DNA of 64,000 nt from Dehalococcoidia bacterium (GTDB taxonomy: Bacteria; Chloroflexota; Dehalococcoidia; Lucifugimonadales; Australimonadaceae): NCBI GenBank assembly GCA_022820645.1, contig JAJEFD010000009.1:62001-126000 (forward strand), written 5' to 3'. Of this stretch, positions 34,807 through 43,589 are shown one piece after another. The translations under genes were made by a program, and so were the position numbers. Each line of letters begins with the position of its first letter. Position 1 is the first letter of the stretch. A model generated the notes under the pieces. It did not search any database, was not told the DNA's origin, and saw only the letters and a list, made by a program, of their open reading frames with translations.

Positions 34807-36273
34807 TCATCCGCACGTACGCGCGAACCGCAGTTCCAGCGCGCCGACCCGTTGTTCCAGTTGGCGCAGTACGGGCTCCGTCTCCTCGAACCGAGTGAAG
34901 CGTTCGGGGAGGCTTGCCCATATCCGCGATGCGAGCTCCTGCGCCTCGCCGAGCACTGCGTCGACGTCGATAGTCTGTATCCGGCGGCCCCGGACAACGA
35001 CCTCTCCTCCGACGATAACCGTCTCGACGGACATGCCCAACTCCGAGTAGACGATCTGGTTCATCAACTGCTCTTTGGGCGCCATGAGCAGCGAATCGGT
35101 GGCGAGCACCGTCAGGTCGGCCTTGCACCCGGGGGCGATGCGCCCTATCGGCTTGCCCATGACAGCCGCACCGCCCTGCCAGCACATGCGGAGTGCGTCC
35201 TCTGCCCCCGGCCACTCGTCCGGAGGGTTCGCGATGCGGTGCAGGATGGCTGCTGACTTCACCGTCTCGAACATGTTCTGGCTGTCGTTGCTCGACGCCC
35301 CGTCCGAGCCGAGCGCGACGTTGACGCCGGCCCGAACGAGCGCGGGAGCGGGAGCGATGCCCGCCCCGAGTTTCTGGTTGCTGACCGGGTTGTGGACGAT
35401 GCCGGTGTCGGTCTCGCCGAGCATCGCGACCTCTTCGTCGCTGAGCCAGATGCCGTGTGCGAACGATGTCCACTCCTGCAGGCCGCCGAGGCTACGCAGG
35501 TAGCTGACGGTCGACCCGGCGAAACGCTCCTCCGCTACCGGCACCTGCGACTTCGCCGAGAGCAGGTGGGTCTGCAGCCGCACGTCCTTCTGCCGCGCGA
35601 GCGCAAGCGAACTCTCGAAGAGCTCCTGCGAACACCGCGGCACGGAGGAGGGGCCGAGCATCGGGGTCAGCCGTGGGTGGCGGTCCTTCCAACGGTCGAT
35701 GAAGCGTCCCGCGCGGTCCAGCGAGTCGTTGACGTTCGCCCGCCGGGCGCGGCTCGTGAGGTCTTCGGGGGCGTCGATCAGCCCCAGCGGGATGGAGGAG
35801 AAGAAATCGAGGTCGGCGTACTGGGTGGCGACGCTCGCCCGCATCCCGATATCGATGTAGGCCTGCATGACGGCGTCCATGCCCTCGTCGTACCAGGCGG
35901 GCTCGGTGCGGTTGCAGTCGAGTACGGCGGTCGTGCCGGTGCTGAGCATCTCTATGGCTCCCAGCATGGCGGAGACGTAGAGGTCGCGCGGCTCCAGCCG
36001 TGCTCCCGCGCCGCCGTACGACGCGAGCACCATCCATGCATCCAGCGGGAGCTTGTCGCACAGCCCCTTCTCTATGGACTGGTTCGAGTGGGTGTGGGCG
36101 TTGATGAGCCCTGGAATGACGATCTTCCCGGTGACGTCGAGGACGTCCGCTCCGGGTGGCGCCGTCACATTGCCGACCGCCGCGATCTCGTCGTCTGTTA
36201 TGAGCAGGTCAGACTGGACGAGCGGTTCGTCAGGCTGAAGCAGGTAACCGCCCTTGATCAGGAGGGTAGGCAT
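34807..36273 (-). CDS. AtzB/TrzA-like amidohydrolase (deaminase)
   Basis: 488 residues. Metal-binding GLINAHTHSNQS, LQTHLLSAKSQV, HGIWLSDEEVAML, HNPVSNQKLGAG and LGSDGASSNDSQNMFE match the subtype III amidohydrolases that deaminate or dechlorinate triazines, cytosine, guanine or S-adenosylhomocysteine. Starts four bases after the transporter gene ends and is followed by the hydantoinase. With the amidase and GatC-like protein this recalls the AtzB-AtzE-AtzG set, though the ring substrate here is unknown. Confidence 0.87.
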   Translation of the reverse strand: MPTLLIKGGYLLQPDEPLVQSDLLITDDEIAAVGNVTAPPGADVLDVTGKIVIPGLINAHTHSNQSIEKGLCDKLPLDAWMVLASYGGAGARLEPRDLYVSAMLGAIEMLSTGTTAVLDCNRTEPAWYDEGMDAVMQAYIDIGMRASVATQYADLDFFSSIPLGLIDAPEDLTSRARRANVNDSLDRAGRFIDRWKDRHPRLTPMLGPSSVPRCSQELFESSLALARQKDVRLQTHLLSAKSQVPVAEERFAGSTVSYLRSLGGLQEWTSFAHGIWLSDEEVAMLGETDTGIVHNPVSNQKLGAGIAPAPALVRAGVNVALGSDGASSNDSQNMFETVKSAAILHRIANPPDEWPGAEDALRMCWQGGAAVMGKPIGRIAPGCKADLTVLATDSLLMAPKEQLMNQIVYSELGMSVETVIVGGEVVVRGRRIQTIDVDAVLGEAQELASRIWASLPERFTRFEETEPVLRQLEQRVGALELRFARTCG

Positions 36274-36277
36274 GTGC

Positions 36278-38350
36278 TCACCCGAACAACCAGTCGCGGA
36301 TGAAGGGCTTGGGCCAGAACACGTTGAGCAGGTTTTCCATGAGCCCCAGTGTGACTGCGGCGATCATTGCCATGGAGACGATAACCCAGATCCAGGCCCT
36401 CCCCCGCAGCCCCATCGCGATTGGGAGGTAGAAGAGCGGGAAGAGGATGGCGGATGCCTGGAAGCCGATGAGACCGATTGCCACGATGAACCCCAGGAGC
36501 CATGCGATGAGTGGGAGGAGGCGCCGTACGGCCGCGATGTCCGTGCCGGTCCGCATGCCGATATCCATGATCCGCAGCTGGCTCCTGCGCGTAGTGAGCT
36601 CCAGTATCGCCAGGAGAGCCATGAGTGAAAGGAATGCGATGGTGGCCCACATAGGCACGAACGCTGCGCTCGGGACGTGGCCCAGTGCTTCACGCAGCAC
36701 GACCACGGTTACCCAACCGATGAGGATGGCCCAGAGCAGGTATTCCCATTGCCAGCGAAGATTGAAAGAGAGCGATGGCAACCATGCCAGCACCCCCGTT
36801 CGTCTGGCTTCCTGTGCGCGGTCATCGCCTGATCCGCCGGCGATGACCGGCTGTTCGATGACGCTCTCTGCCTGTGGCCGTAGTGCCCAGAGTAGGAAGC
36901 CGATCGCCATGGCGCCCAGTATGAGGATGCCGAGGGTGAAGGGCCGGGTAAGGAAGATGAGTATGCCATCGCCCATCTGAAGTGCGGGCCATGCGTTCTG
37001 CTCGACCACCGGGCCCAGGATGAAGGCGATGATGAACGGGGGACGTGGCCACCCATACCACTTCATCGCAAGCCCAAGCGCCCCCATCGCCAGCACGACA
37101 TAGATATCGGCCATGTTGAATCGGGACTGGTAGGCCGCCAGCAACATAAGGGGGAAAAGCGTGGCGGCGATGAAGGGATAGGGCACCTGCGTGAGCCTGA
37201 GCAGGAGCGGCGTCATCACAAGCGCAAGGATGACCATGAGCACGTTGCCGATACCGATAGAGAGGACCACCCCGACCGTGATATCGAGGTGCTCTCCGAG
37301 CAACGGCAACCCCGGCGCGATCCCGTATCCGAGGATCACGGCGAGCAGGATCGCCCATGGAAGACTGCCGGGGATACCGAACCCCAGCGTCGGAACCGCC
37401 TGGCCGGAGTTCTGAGCGTTCTGGGCGGACTCGGCAAAGAGCAGGCCGTCCAGGCTCCCCTTTCCGAACTGTGAACGATCCTTCGTGAACACGATACCGA
37501 GCATGTAAGAGAGCCAGTCGATGACGCCGGAGCCGACTCCTGGAATGACTCCCAGTCCTACGCCGAACAACCCCTGCCGTATGGCTATGCGCCAGCGCCG
37601 CAGGCCGTATTGGATGCCTTCCCATATCTGACGGTTGGACAGCTTCGTGCCGGGCGCGGATACGGGCTTGCCCGTCATCGTCAGGTCGAGCACCTCAGGG
37701 AGAGCGAACAGCCCGAGTACGACCGGAATGATGGGCAGTCCTCCGTTGAGGTAGAGGATGTCGAACGTGAACCGTGGCTGGGCTGAGAACGAGCTCAGCC
37801 CTATCGTTGCCAGGACCAACCCAAGCATTGCGCCTGCCAGCCCTCGCAGGAAAGCACCGCGCGAGAGCACGGAGATCATGAGGATGCCGAACAGGGCCAT
37901 CGCGGTGATCTCGGGGAAAGAGAAGCGAATTATGAACGGCCTGATGACAGGGAGCAGCAAGGCCAGGGCGATGGCGCCGGCCACGCCCCCTATGGTCGAG
38001 ACGGCATAGACTGCCCCCAGGGCGCGTGCTGCTTCTCCTCTTTGAGCGAGTTGATGCCCCTCGAGGAAGGTGACCTGTGTGGGGGCGGTGACGTATCCCA
38101 ACAGGATGGCCGGGACCGAGTCCATGGTGTTGGCGAGCGAGATGATCGCCGCGACAAGCATGACGCCATGGACAGGGTCCAGGTTCAGGATGGCGAATGG
38201 GACGAGGATGGAAGCTATCGTCAGGCTGCCCACCCCCGGGATCATCCCCAGGGGCCCGGCGAGCACCAGCGCGATTCCGAGGATCAGCCAGAACTGCGGG
38301 CTGGTCAGGAAATCCGCTATCAGGGGTACGCTCTTCGCGAGAGCTTCCAT
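36278..38350 (-). CDS. Tripartite tricarboxylate transporter, TctA-TctB fusion
   Basis: 690 residues, mostly membrane helices. Residues 1-500 are TctA-like (GPLGMIPGVGSLTIAS, ALALLLPVIRPF, GVIPGVGSGVIDWLSYMLG, AVPTLGFGIPGS). Residues about 530-690 form a four-helix TctB-like domain, normally a separate small protein. Imports carboxylates using an ion gradient and the TctC-type binding protein encoded 75 bases upstream. Fusion ensures equal amounts of both subunits. Likely substrates are the carboxylated compounds degraded by its neighbours. Confidence 0.9.
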   Translation of the reverse strand: MEALAKSVPLIADFLTSPQFWLILGIALVLAGPLGMIPGVGSLTIASILVPFAILNLDPVHGVMLVAAIISLANTMDSVPAILLGYVTAPTQVTFLEGHQLAQRGEAARALGAVYAVSTIGGVAGAIALALLLPVIRPFIIRFSFPEITAMALFGILMISVLSRGAFLRGLAGAMLGLVLATIGLSSFSAQPRFTFDILYLNGGLPIIPVVLGLFALPEVLDLTMTGKPVSAPGTKLSNRQIWEGIQYGLRRWRIAIRQGLFGVGLGVIPGVGSGVIDWLSYMLGIVFTKDRSQFGKGSLDGLLFAESAQNAQNSGQAVPTLGFGIPGSLPWAILLAVILGYGIAPGLPLLGEHLDITVGVVLSIGIGNVLMVILALVMTPLLLRLTQVPYPFIAATLFPLMLLAAYQSRFNMADIYVVLAMGALGLAMKWYGWPRPPFIIAFILGPVVEQNAWPALQMGDGILIFLTRPFTLGILILGAMAIGFLLWALRPQAESVIEQPVIAGGSGDDRAQEARRTGVLAWLPSLSFNLRWQWEYLLWAILIGWVTVVVLREALGHVPSAAFVPMWATIAFLSLMALLAILELTTRRSQLRIMDIGMRTGTDIAAVRRLLPLIAWLLGFIVAIGLIGFQASAILFPLFYLPIAMGLRGRAWIWVIVSMAMIAAVTLGLMENLLNVFWPKPFIRDWLFG

Positions 38351-38425
38351 TCCTGCCTCTCAGTGCAACCGTGGCCTGCCTCCAGGGAGAGCAGGCCACG
38401 GTTCCTTACCTCTGGGACGTGTTCC

Positions 38426-39556
38426 TTAGAACTTCGATTCGTACGTCTCGACCCACTCGTCGTAGATGGCGTCGAGGCGGCGCAGGTCGAAGTTCGCCGC
38501 AACCTCTTCCGCATCCTCACCTCTGACGATGCTCGGCGGGTTGCCCGTGACTTCCTGGAACTCTGCCCCGAAGTCCGGGTCGGCGAAGGCTGCATATGCG
38601 GCCTCGCGGAGGATCTCCACTATCGAGTCAGGCGTGCTCGGTGCCATGGTCATCCCGTCGAAGAAGATGCCGTTCGAACCGCCGTTCTGCAGCGTCTGGA
38701 TGTCGGAACGCAACTCGCTCGGGACGATGTCTGCGACGTTCAGCAGGTCGTCGGGCAGCGAGGGCAACTCAGCGCTCGGCAGGATCGGTATGCTCTCATT
38801 CGATGCGATGGCCCACGGACGGAACTCGCCGCTCTCGATCCAGCCCGGCCTCAGACGCTGGAGGAAGTAAGGGCTGAACGTGCGGCCGCTGACGTCGCCG
38901 CGCTCCATCACGGTCACGCCGACGTTGTACGACGGCGAGATTCCGAAGATGTGCTCGATCGGCACGCCGAGCTCTTCGATCAGGATCCGGTCGATGACGA
39001 AGCCCGAGCCCGCCGGGCCGATCTGGGGGAATATGACCGGTGTGTCACCGCCGAAGGAGTCCTGCATCCGGTTGTAGGGGATGTCCCGGTGGACCATGTA
39101 GATGTTCGGGCGGTTCAGGTAGAACACCCGGCGGAAGTCCTCCCACTGGTAGGTAACGCCGGGTACGCTCAACTGGTTGTCAGGGTACCCGCCGACGCCG
39201 TAGGTGATGGTCAATCCGTCGTCCGAACCTGTGTAGAACTCGTTGAGGAACGCCTCGAACCCGGCGCGGTCAGGAGCGGTGGTGACCTCTATCGACGGGT
39301 TGCCGGGGATGAACTCGGAGAGCTTGGAGGCGATGAACCGTCCCTCTGTGTCTGCCCCGCTGCCAACGGCGTAGCCGATCACCATGCTGATCGTCTTGCC
39401 CTCGTAGTAAGGTGCGGGCTCTGGCGTAGGGGTTGGGGTCGCAGCAGGAACGGGCGTAGCTGTCGGGGTCGGCGTTGGGTCGGCGCCGCATGCCGCAACG
39501 AGCACAGCCAGCAGCCCGCCAAGTGCTATCAGCATCCATCTCTTCGTCGTTCTCAT
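38426..39556 (-). CDS. TctC-family solute-binding lipoprotein
   Basis: 376 residues, ATG behind GAGGGAGG. Lipobox LVAAC (Cys23), Thr-Pro linker (28-48), then a Bug/TctC-type domain: YEGKTISMVIGYAVGSGADTEGRF, with a receptor-like ligand loop, and GPAGSGFVIDRILIEELG. Lipid-anchored, unlike the soluble periplasmic Bug proteins of Proteobacteria, as expected in a single-membrane or lipoprotein-rich cell. Feeds the fused TctA-TctB transporter. Confidence 0.87.
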   Translation of the reverse strand: MRTTKRWMLIALGGLLAVLVAACGADPTPTPTATPVPAATPTPTPEPAPYYEGKTISMVIGYAVGSGADTEGRFIASKLSEFIPGNPSIEVTTAPDRAGFEAFLNEFYTGSDDGLTITYGVGGYPDNQLSVPGVTYQWEDFRRVFYLNRPNIYMVHRDIPYNRMQDSFGGDTPVIFPQIGPAGSGFVIDRILIEELGVPIEHIFGISPSYNVGVTVMERGDVSGRTFSPYFLQRLRPGWIESGEFRPWAIASNESIPILPSAELPSLPDDLLNVADIVPSELRSDIQTLQNGGSNGIFFDGMTMAPSTPDSIVEILREAAYAAFADPDFGAEFQEVTGNPPSIVRGEDAEEVAANFDLRRLDAIYDEWVETYESKF

Positions 39557-39599
39557 GACTCCTCCCTTGCTGTGTGACTATGTGCTTCGGGTGCTACTT

Positions 39600-40685
39600 T
39601 CATGATGCATGAAGGCCGTAGAACACCTGGGCGTTCGTACGAAGGATGCCTTCCTTGTCTCGCTGGGACATGTCCTCTCGCTCGAGGAGTTCGTTGATCT
39701 CCTCGTTGATCGTGTCGTCGTTGACCTCGTGGGGGAAATCCGAGGAGAACATGAACGGCTCGCTGCCAACGACGCTGACTGCATAGCCGATAGCGCCTTC
39801 GTCTCCCTCGACGCCCACAAAGAGCCTCCGCTCCCGGCACAGGCGGATGATGTACTCAGCGATGCTCTCGCCCCTGGGCAACTGGAGGAACGAGGAGTGC
39901 GGGTCCGCGGGCGTGAATGCCTTGTGCGAACCGTTGAAGCGCTCCAGCGCCAGCAGGAACCAGGCCAGACCGCCCTCTAGGAAGCCCCAGCGCACGTTGG
40001 GGAACTGGTCGAAGACGCCGTTGAACAGCAGGCTGCCGAAGCTGATGGTGATGCCGAACGGGTGCCCCATCGCGTGGATCGGCGCGAAGAGGTTCAGGTT
40101 GTCCATGCCGAGGCCCATGTGGCAGCCGCCGTGGAAGGCGAGGGCTATGCCCAGCCGGTTGGCCTCCTCGTACACGGGCCAGTACACCTTTGCGCCGAGA
40201 TGGTTCGCCAGGCCGGTCGAGGGCAGCATGATGCCCACCATGCCCAGCTCCTCGATGCAGCGGTGCATCTCCGCTATCGCGGCAGGAGGGTTCTGCATGG
40301 GTATGAGCCCCATGCCCATCAGGCGGGGTGTGTGCCTCGTGAAGGTGTCGTACAGCCAGTCGTTGTAGGCCATGCATGCCGCGGTGGCGTAGTCCAGATC
40401 GACCATGCGCCCGCACGCGAGGCCGGCTGTCGGATACAGCACTGCGCCTTCGATGCCCGCGCGGTCCTGGAAGCCCACCCAGCGATCGACGGGGGCGGGC
40501 ATGAACGAACCCGGCGGGCGGATGTTCAGCCCCTCGTGCAGATGATCGAGAGCGGGGAACACCTTCCCCACGCGCCGGCTCAGGAACTCCTCGTACTCCT
40601 TGGGAAAGTACGTGGCGATGGCAGGCTCGTCTTCGAGTACGTGTCCGTCACCGTCGATGATCGCTATCTTCGATTGGACTACCAT
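39600..40685 (-). CDS. Amidohydrolase-2 family protein
   Basis: 361 residues behind GAGGAG. Metal motif Asp11-Gly-Asp13-Gly-His15, ALAFHGGCHMGLG, FPNVRWGFLEGGLAWFLLALERF, and MFSSDFPHEVNDD. Belongs to the same broad subtype as the protein at 21988, not the DSHxxEP subtype. Lies between an alcohol dehydrogenase and the transporter genes, each about 45 bases away. A decarboxylase or hydrolase of the imported acid is plausible. Confidence 0.87.
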   Translation of the reverse strand: MVVQSKIAIIDGDGHVLEDEPAIATYFPKEYEEFLSRRVGKVFPALDHLHEGLNIRPPGSFMPAPVDRWVGFQDRAGIEGAVLYPTAGLACGRMVDLDYATAACMAYNDWLYDTFTRHTPRLMGMGLIPMQNPPAAIAEMHRCIEELGMVGIMLPSTGLANHLGAKVYWPVYEEANRLGIALAFHGGCHMGLGMDNLNLFAPIHAMGHPFGITISFGSLLFNGVFDQFPNVRWGFLEGGLAWFLLALERFNGSHKAFTPADPHSSFLQLPRGESIAEYIIRLCRERRLFVGVEGDEGAIGYAVSVVGSEPFMFSSDFPHEVNDDTINEEINELLEREDMSQRDKEGILRTNAQVFYGLHAS

Positions 40686-40733
40686 GCTGTCGCTCCTCGT
40701 ACCGTGCCTGGCTCCTTCTTACGTCGCTGAATG

Positions 40734-41825
40734 TTATGGCAGTACAACCGCCTTCACTTCCCGGAACTCGGACATCGCCTGCAGTGCGTCACCGGTGCCC
40801 TCCAGGGAGTAGGTCCCCGTGATCATCGACTCGAAGGGGAACTGTTTGCTCTGCGCAGACAGGAACTGCACTGCCTGGAGGAAGTGCCGGGCCTCCGCCT
40901 GCAGGACACTCGATATGGTCAGGTACTTGGTGGTCATCGCGAACGCCGATATTTCGAGATTGCCGGCCCCGCCGCCGATGCTGACCACCCGGCCTCCTCT
41001 CCGGACGATGTCCACCGCTTCGGGGATGGCCTGTGCGGTCGCTGCCTGGATCACGACGTCAACTCCGACGCCGCGCGTGTGCTCGGCGAGCCACGCCTTC
41101 CGGTCCGCCGCCGTCGTCTGTTCGATGTCCATGGTCCCTGCTGCGCCCCAGCTCCTGGCAACTTCCAGGCGGGACTCCGGGGCTCCGAACACGAAGACCT
41201 TGTCCGCGCCCTTCGAGAGCGCGACCGCGAGGCAGTAGAGCCCCACGGGACCTGCTCCCTGCACCAGCACGGTCTCGTGGCTCTTGATGGGGCCGAGCCG
41301 CTCTGACGCGTGCATCGCGGTACGCAGAGCGCAGGCCGCCGACGCGGCGAGCGCGGCGGGCACGTCGTCGGGGACGGGGATGAAATCGGCGCCGGGAGGG
41401 TAGTAGTGGTATTCGGCGGTTCCGCCGAGCAGGTAGGGGTACTGGTCGACGCGCTCCCGGCCGTACCGGGCGCCTTCCAGGCACAGGCTGGGCTGCATCG
41501 CTACGGAGCAGTGGTAGCAATGGCCGCAGAACGGGTAGTTCCCGATGATGCGCTGACCTGGCTGGACCGGGCGATTGAAGACGTCCCTGGGGTCTCCTGC
41601 GACGTCGACAACCGTCACGGCTGTCTCGTGGCCGGGGATGTAGGGGAGTTTCTCGGGCCCGACGAAACTGTGTCCGCCCCAGATGTGCACGTCGGTGCCG
41701 CAGAGCGTAGCCGCATCGACACGGCCGAGCACGCTGCCGGCCTGCATCTCGGGGAGGGGAACGTCCTGAACGGACAGAGGTTTGGCGAACTCGGTCACCA
41801 CCGCGGCACGGACCGTTTCAGCCAT
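40734..41825 (-). CDS. Zinc-dependent alcohol dehydrogenase (MDR family)
   Basis: 363 residues behind GGGGAGG. Catalytic zinc LCGTDVHIWGG and GHET; structural Cys cluster FCGHCYHCSVAMQPSLC; cofactor motif GAGPVGLYCLAVALSKGA. First gene of the leftward six-gene unit with amidohydrolase, transporter, deaminase and hydantoinase. A promoter candidate is at 41903-41931. Oxidises an unidentified alcohol. Confidence 0.9.
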   Translation of the reverse strand: MAETVRAAVVTEFAKPLSVQDVPLPEMQAGSVLGRVDAATLCGTDVHIWGGHSFVGPEKLPYIPGHETAVTVVDVAGDPRDVFNRPVQPGQRIIGNYPFCGHCYHCSVAMQPSLCLEGARYGRERVDQYPYLLGGTAEYHYYPPGADFIPVPDDVPAALAASAACALRTAMHASERLGPIKSHETVLVQGAGPVGLYCLAVALSKGADKVFVFGAPESRLEVARSWGAAGTMDIEQTTAADRKAWLAEHTRGVGVDVVIQAATAQAIPEAVDIVRRGGRVVSIGGGAGNLEISAFAMTTKYLTISSVLQAEARHFLQAVQFLSAQSKQFPFESMITGTYSLEGTGDALQAMSEFREVKAVVLP

Positions 41826-41902
41826 AGCGCCTCCCCTGCGCGCAGCCTCGAAGACCGCAGGACTCTACCGGACTGTGCAGTCGTCACATGCTAATCGGCG
41901 CG

Positions 41903-41931
41903 AGCATACACCCCGGTCATGGGCGCCACAA
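41903..41931 (-). promoter_or_regulatory. Candidate promoter of the leftward transporter unit
   Basis: On the minus strand TTGTGG (931-926), 17-base spacer, TATGCT (908-903). Predicted start near 41896, giving a leader of about 70 bases, the same as for the promoter at 27906. Confidence 0.45.
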
Positions 41932-42119
41932 GGAACGGTGCCGTGTGTTCGTCCCTGAAACACGGCCCAACGGTGACACCCGCCCCTTTCGCGGTCGTGG
42001 CGTGGCACGTACGCTGGTTGCATGGTCGAGGCATCAACAGCGCCTATAGATTGCGTCTATGGCCCTCGGGTTCAGCTATCGACGGAGTCTATGGGTGCGG
42101 CGCAAAAACTTCGTCTTCA

Positions 42120-42268
42120 TTGGCCCCCTTGCCCCCTTAATACCGGGAAGCAGGCCGTGGCCTTGGAAACACCTCATTTTAAGGTGGCCAAGGTGGCCAG
42201 ATCGGGCCTTCGGTTCACTCGTGATGGCCGGTTAAGGGGGCCAGAATTCCTGTCCGGTTGGCCACCTT
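42120..42268. repeat. Cluster of AAGGKGGCCA motifs
   Basis: AAGGTGGCCA at 42181-42190 and 42190-42199 in tandem, AAGGGGGCCA at 42234-42243, the reverse complement TGGCCCCCTT at 42120-42129, a partial GCCCCCTT at 42131-42138 and TGGCCACCTT at 42259-42268. The copies lie upstream of the plus promoter and look like binding sites for a regulator. Confidence 0.55.
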
Positions 42269-42270
42269 TG

Positions 42271-42312
42271 GTCGGCTCCGTCCGCCCTGGAGCCGACAGA
42301 GGGCAGCGCCCT
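42271..42312. promoter_or_regulatory. Two palindromes just upstream of the -35 box
   Basis: GTCGGCTCC (271-279) and GGAGCCGAC (289-297) form a perfect nine-base inverted repeat with a nine-base spacer. AGGGC/GCCCT (300-304, 308-312) follows. They end five bases before the -35 element, a usual place for an activator site. Confidence 0.45.
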
Positions 42313-42316
42313 AACG

Positions 42317-42345
42317 TTGACCCTCTCGGGCGCTGGGGGTATCTT
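42317..42345 (+). promoter_or_regulatory. Sigma-70-type promoter of the dehydrogenase/Rieske unit
   Basis: TTGACC (317-322), 17-base spacer, TATCTT (340-345). Predicted start near 42352, about 70 bases before the ATG at 42420. Confidence 0.55.
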
Positions 42346-42419
42346 GTCCTCGGTTGCGTCCGTGCGCGGACGTGGCCTCAGGGAACGACAACGACGAACT
42401 GTAGTGGAGGCGAGGCGCG

Positions 42420-43541
42420 ATGGCTGAAAAGGCACTGGTTGCAGCGAAGGTGGGTCCCAATCAGACCGAGCAGATGGAATTCGACCTGCCGGACATCCCG
42501 GTCGACGGCGCGCTCCTGAAGGTCGAGGCCGCGGGCGTCTGCGGCAGCGACGTCGGCGGCTACGAGCGTGAGATGAAGGGCGGCCCCGTCATCATGGGGC
42601 ATGAGAACGTCGGCTACCTCGTGAAGGTCGGCCACGTCTTCGCGAACCGCTGGGGCGTGAAGGAAGGCGACATGGTCGCGCTGGAGGAATACCTCCCGTG
42701 TGGACGCTGCGAGTTCTGCCGCGTTGGCGAGTACCGCCACTGCTTCGCCACCGACGCCTCCGCGAACGACGCCGCCATCCGCTACGGCTCGACGTCTGTG
42801 GAGGTCGCGCCGTCGCTCTGGGGCGGCTACGCGCAGTATCTCTACGTTCCCCCGAACGCGCCGCTGCACAAGGTGCCCGACGGCATCACGGCCGAGGAGG
42901 CTGCGATGGCGCTCCCCATGGGCAACGGCATCCAGTGGGCGCTCATCGAGGGGCAGGTCGGCTACGGTAAGAGCGTCCTCATCCAGGGCCCGGGGCAGCA
43001 GGGGCTCGCCTGCGTCGTCGCGTCCAAACAGGCCGGGGCGGACTGCATCATCGTCACCGGCAAGGGCCCGAAGGACGCCAGGCGGATGGAGGTCGCCCGC
43101 GCTCTCGGCGCGGACTTCACCATCGACATCGATGAAGAAGACCCGCTTCCCCGCATCAAGGAGATCACCGGCGGCGGCCCCGAGGCCGGCGTGGACGTCG
43201 TAGTGGACTGCACCTCCCACGCGGGCAAGGCGCCCACGCTCCTCGCCATCGAGGCGACGAAGCGCAAGGGCGGCAGGATGGTCGCGCAGGCAGAGACCCC
43301 GCTCTTCCCGGACTTCCCCATCGGCAGGCTCACGCGCAAGTACATGACCCTCGCCAGCGCTCGCGGCCACAGTTTCGAGGCCGTGGAGCTCGCGCTGCGG
43401 CAGATCGCGTCGCACCGCTTCCCGCTCGAACTCATGCGGACGCACACGTTCGGACTCGTGGACGTCCACACTGCCATCCGCGCGGTGGCCGGAGAAGGCT
43501 TCGATAACGCCATCCACGTCTCCGTCCTGCCTTGGGAATAG
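42420..43541 (+). CDS. Zinc-dependent alcohol dehydrogenase (MDR family)
   Basis: 373 residues behind GGAGGCGAGG. Catalytic zinc [10 protein letters not shown] and GHENVG; structural zinc [15 protein letters not shown]; cofactor motif [17 protein letters not shown]. Shares long stretches with the dehydrogenase at 24182-25279 (WGVKEGDxV, GYGxxxxHG-like region, AxxRYGSTS). Followed after 48 bases by a Rieske oxygenase, repeating the arrangement seen in the seven-gene unit. Substrate unknown. Confidence 0.9.
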   Translation: MAEKALVAAKVGPNQTEQMEFDLPDIPVDGALLKVEAAGVCGSDVGGYEREMKGGPVIMGHENVGYLVKVGHVFANRWGVKEGDMVALEEYLPCGRCEFCRVGEYRHCFATDASANDAAIRYGSTSVEVAPSLWGGYAQYLYVPPNAPLHKVPDGITAEEAAMALPMGNGIQWALIEGQVGYGKSVLIQGPGQQGLACVVASKQAGADCIIVTGKGPKDARRMEVARALGADFTIDIDEEDPLPRIKEITGGGPEAGVDVVVDCTSHAGKAPTLLAIEATKRKGGRMVAQAETPLFPDFPIGRLTRKYMTLASARGHSFEAVELALRQIASHRFPLELMRTHTFGLVDVHTAIRAVAGEGFDNAIHVSVLPWE

Positions 43542-43589
43542 GCGCCGACACGACGTACGATAAGGTCTCCATCAGGAGGTAACGGCAAG

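Larger units (their letters stand above)
41826..42419. other. Divergent non-coding region with repeats and promoters
   Basis: 594 bases without a convincing gene. Contents: a minus promoter (41903-41931); six copies of a ten-base AAGGKGGCCA motif in both orientations (42120-42268); two small palindromes (42271-42297 and 42300-42312); and a plus promoter (42317-42345). It separates the transporter/hydantoinase unit from the dehydrogenase/Rieske unit and is probably where both are controlled. No tRNA was recognised. Confidence 0.6.

Noticed and set aside
34793-35473. In-frame extension of the hydantoinase by 227 codons
   Set aside because: The extension overlaps the AtzB-like gene on the same strand, has no domain, and the ATG at 34792 has a good ribosome site.
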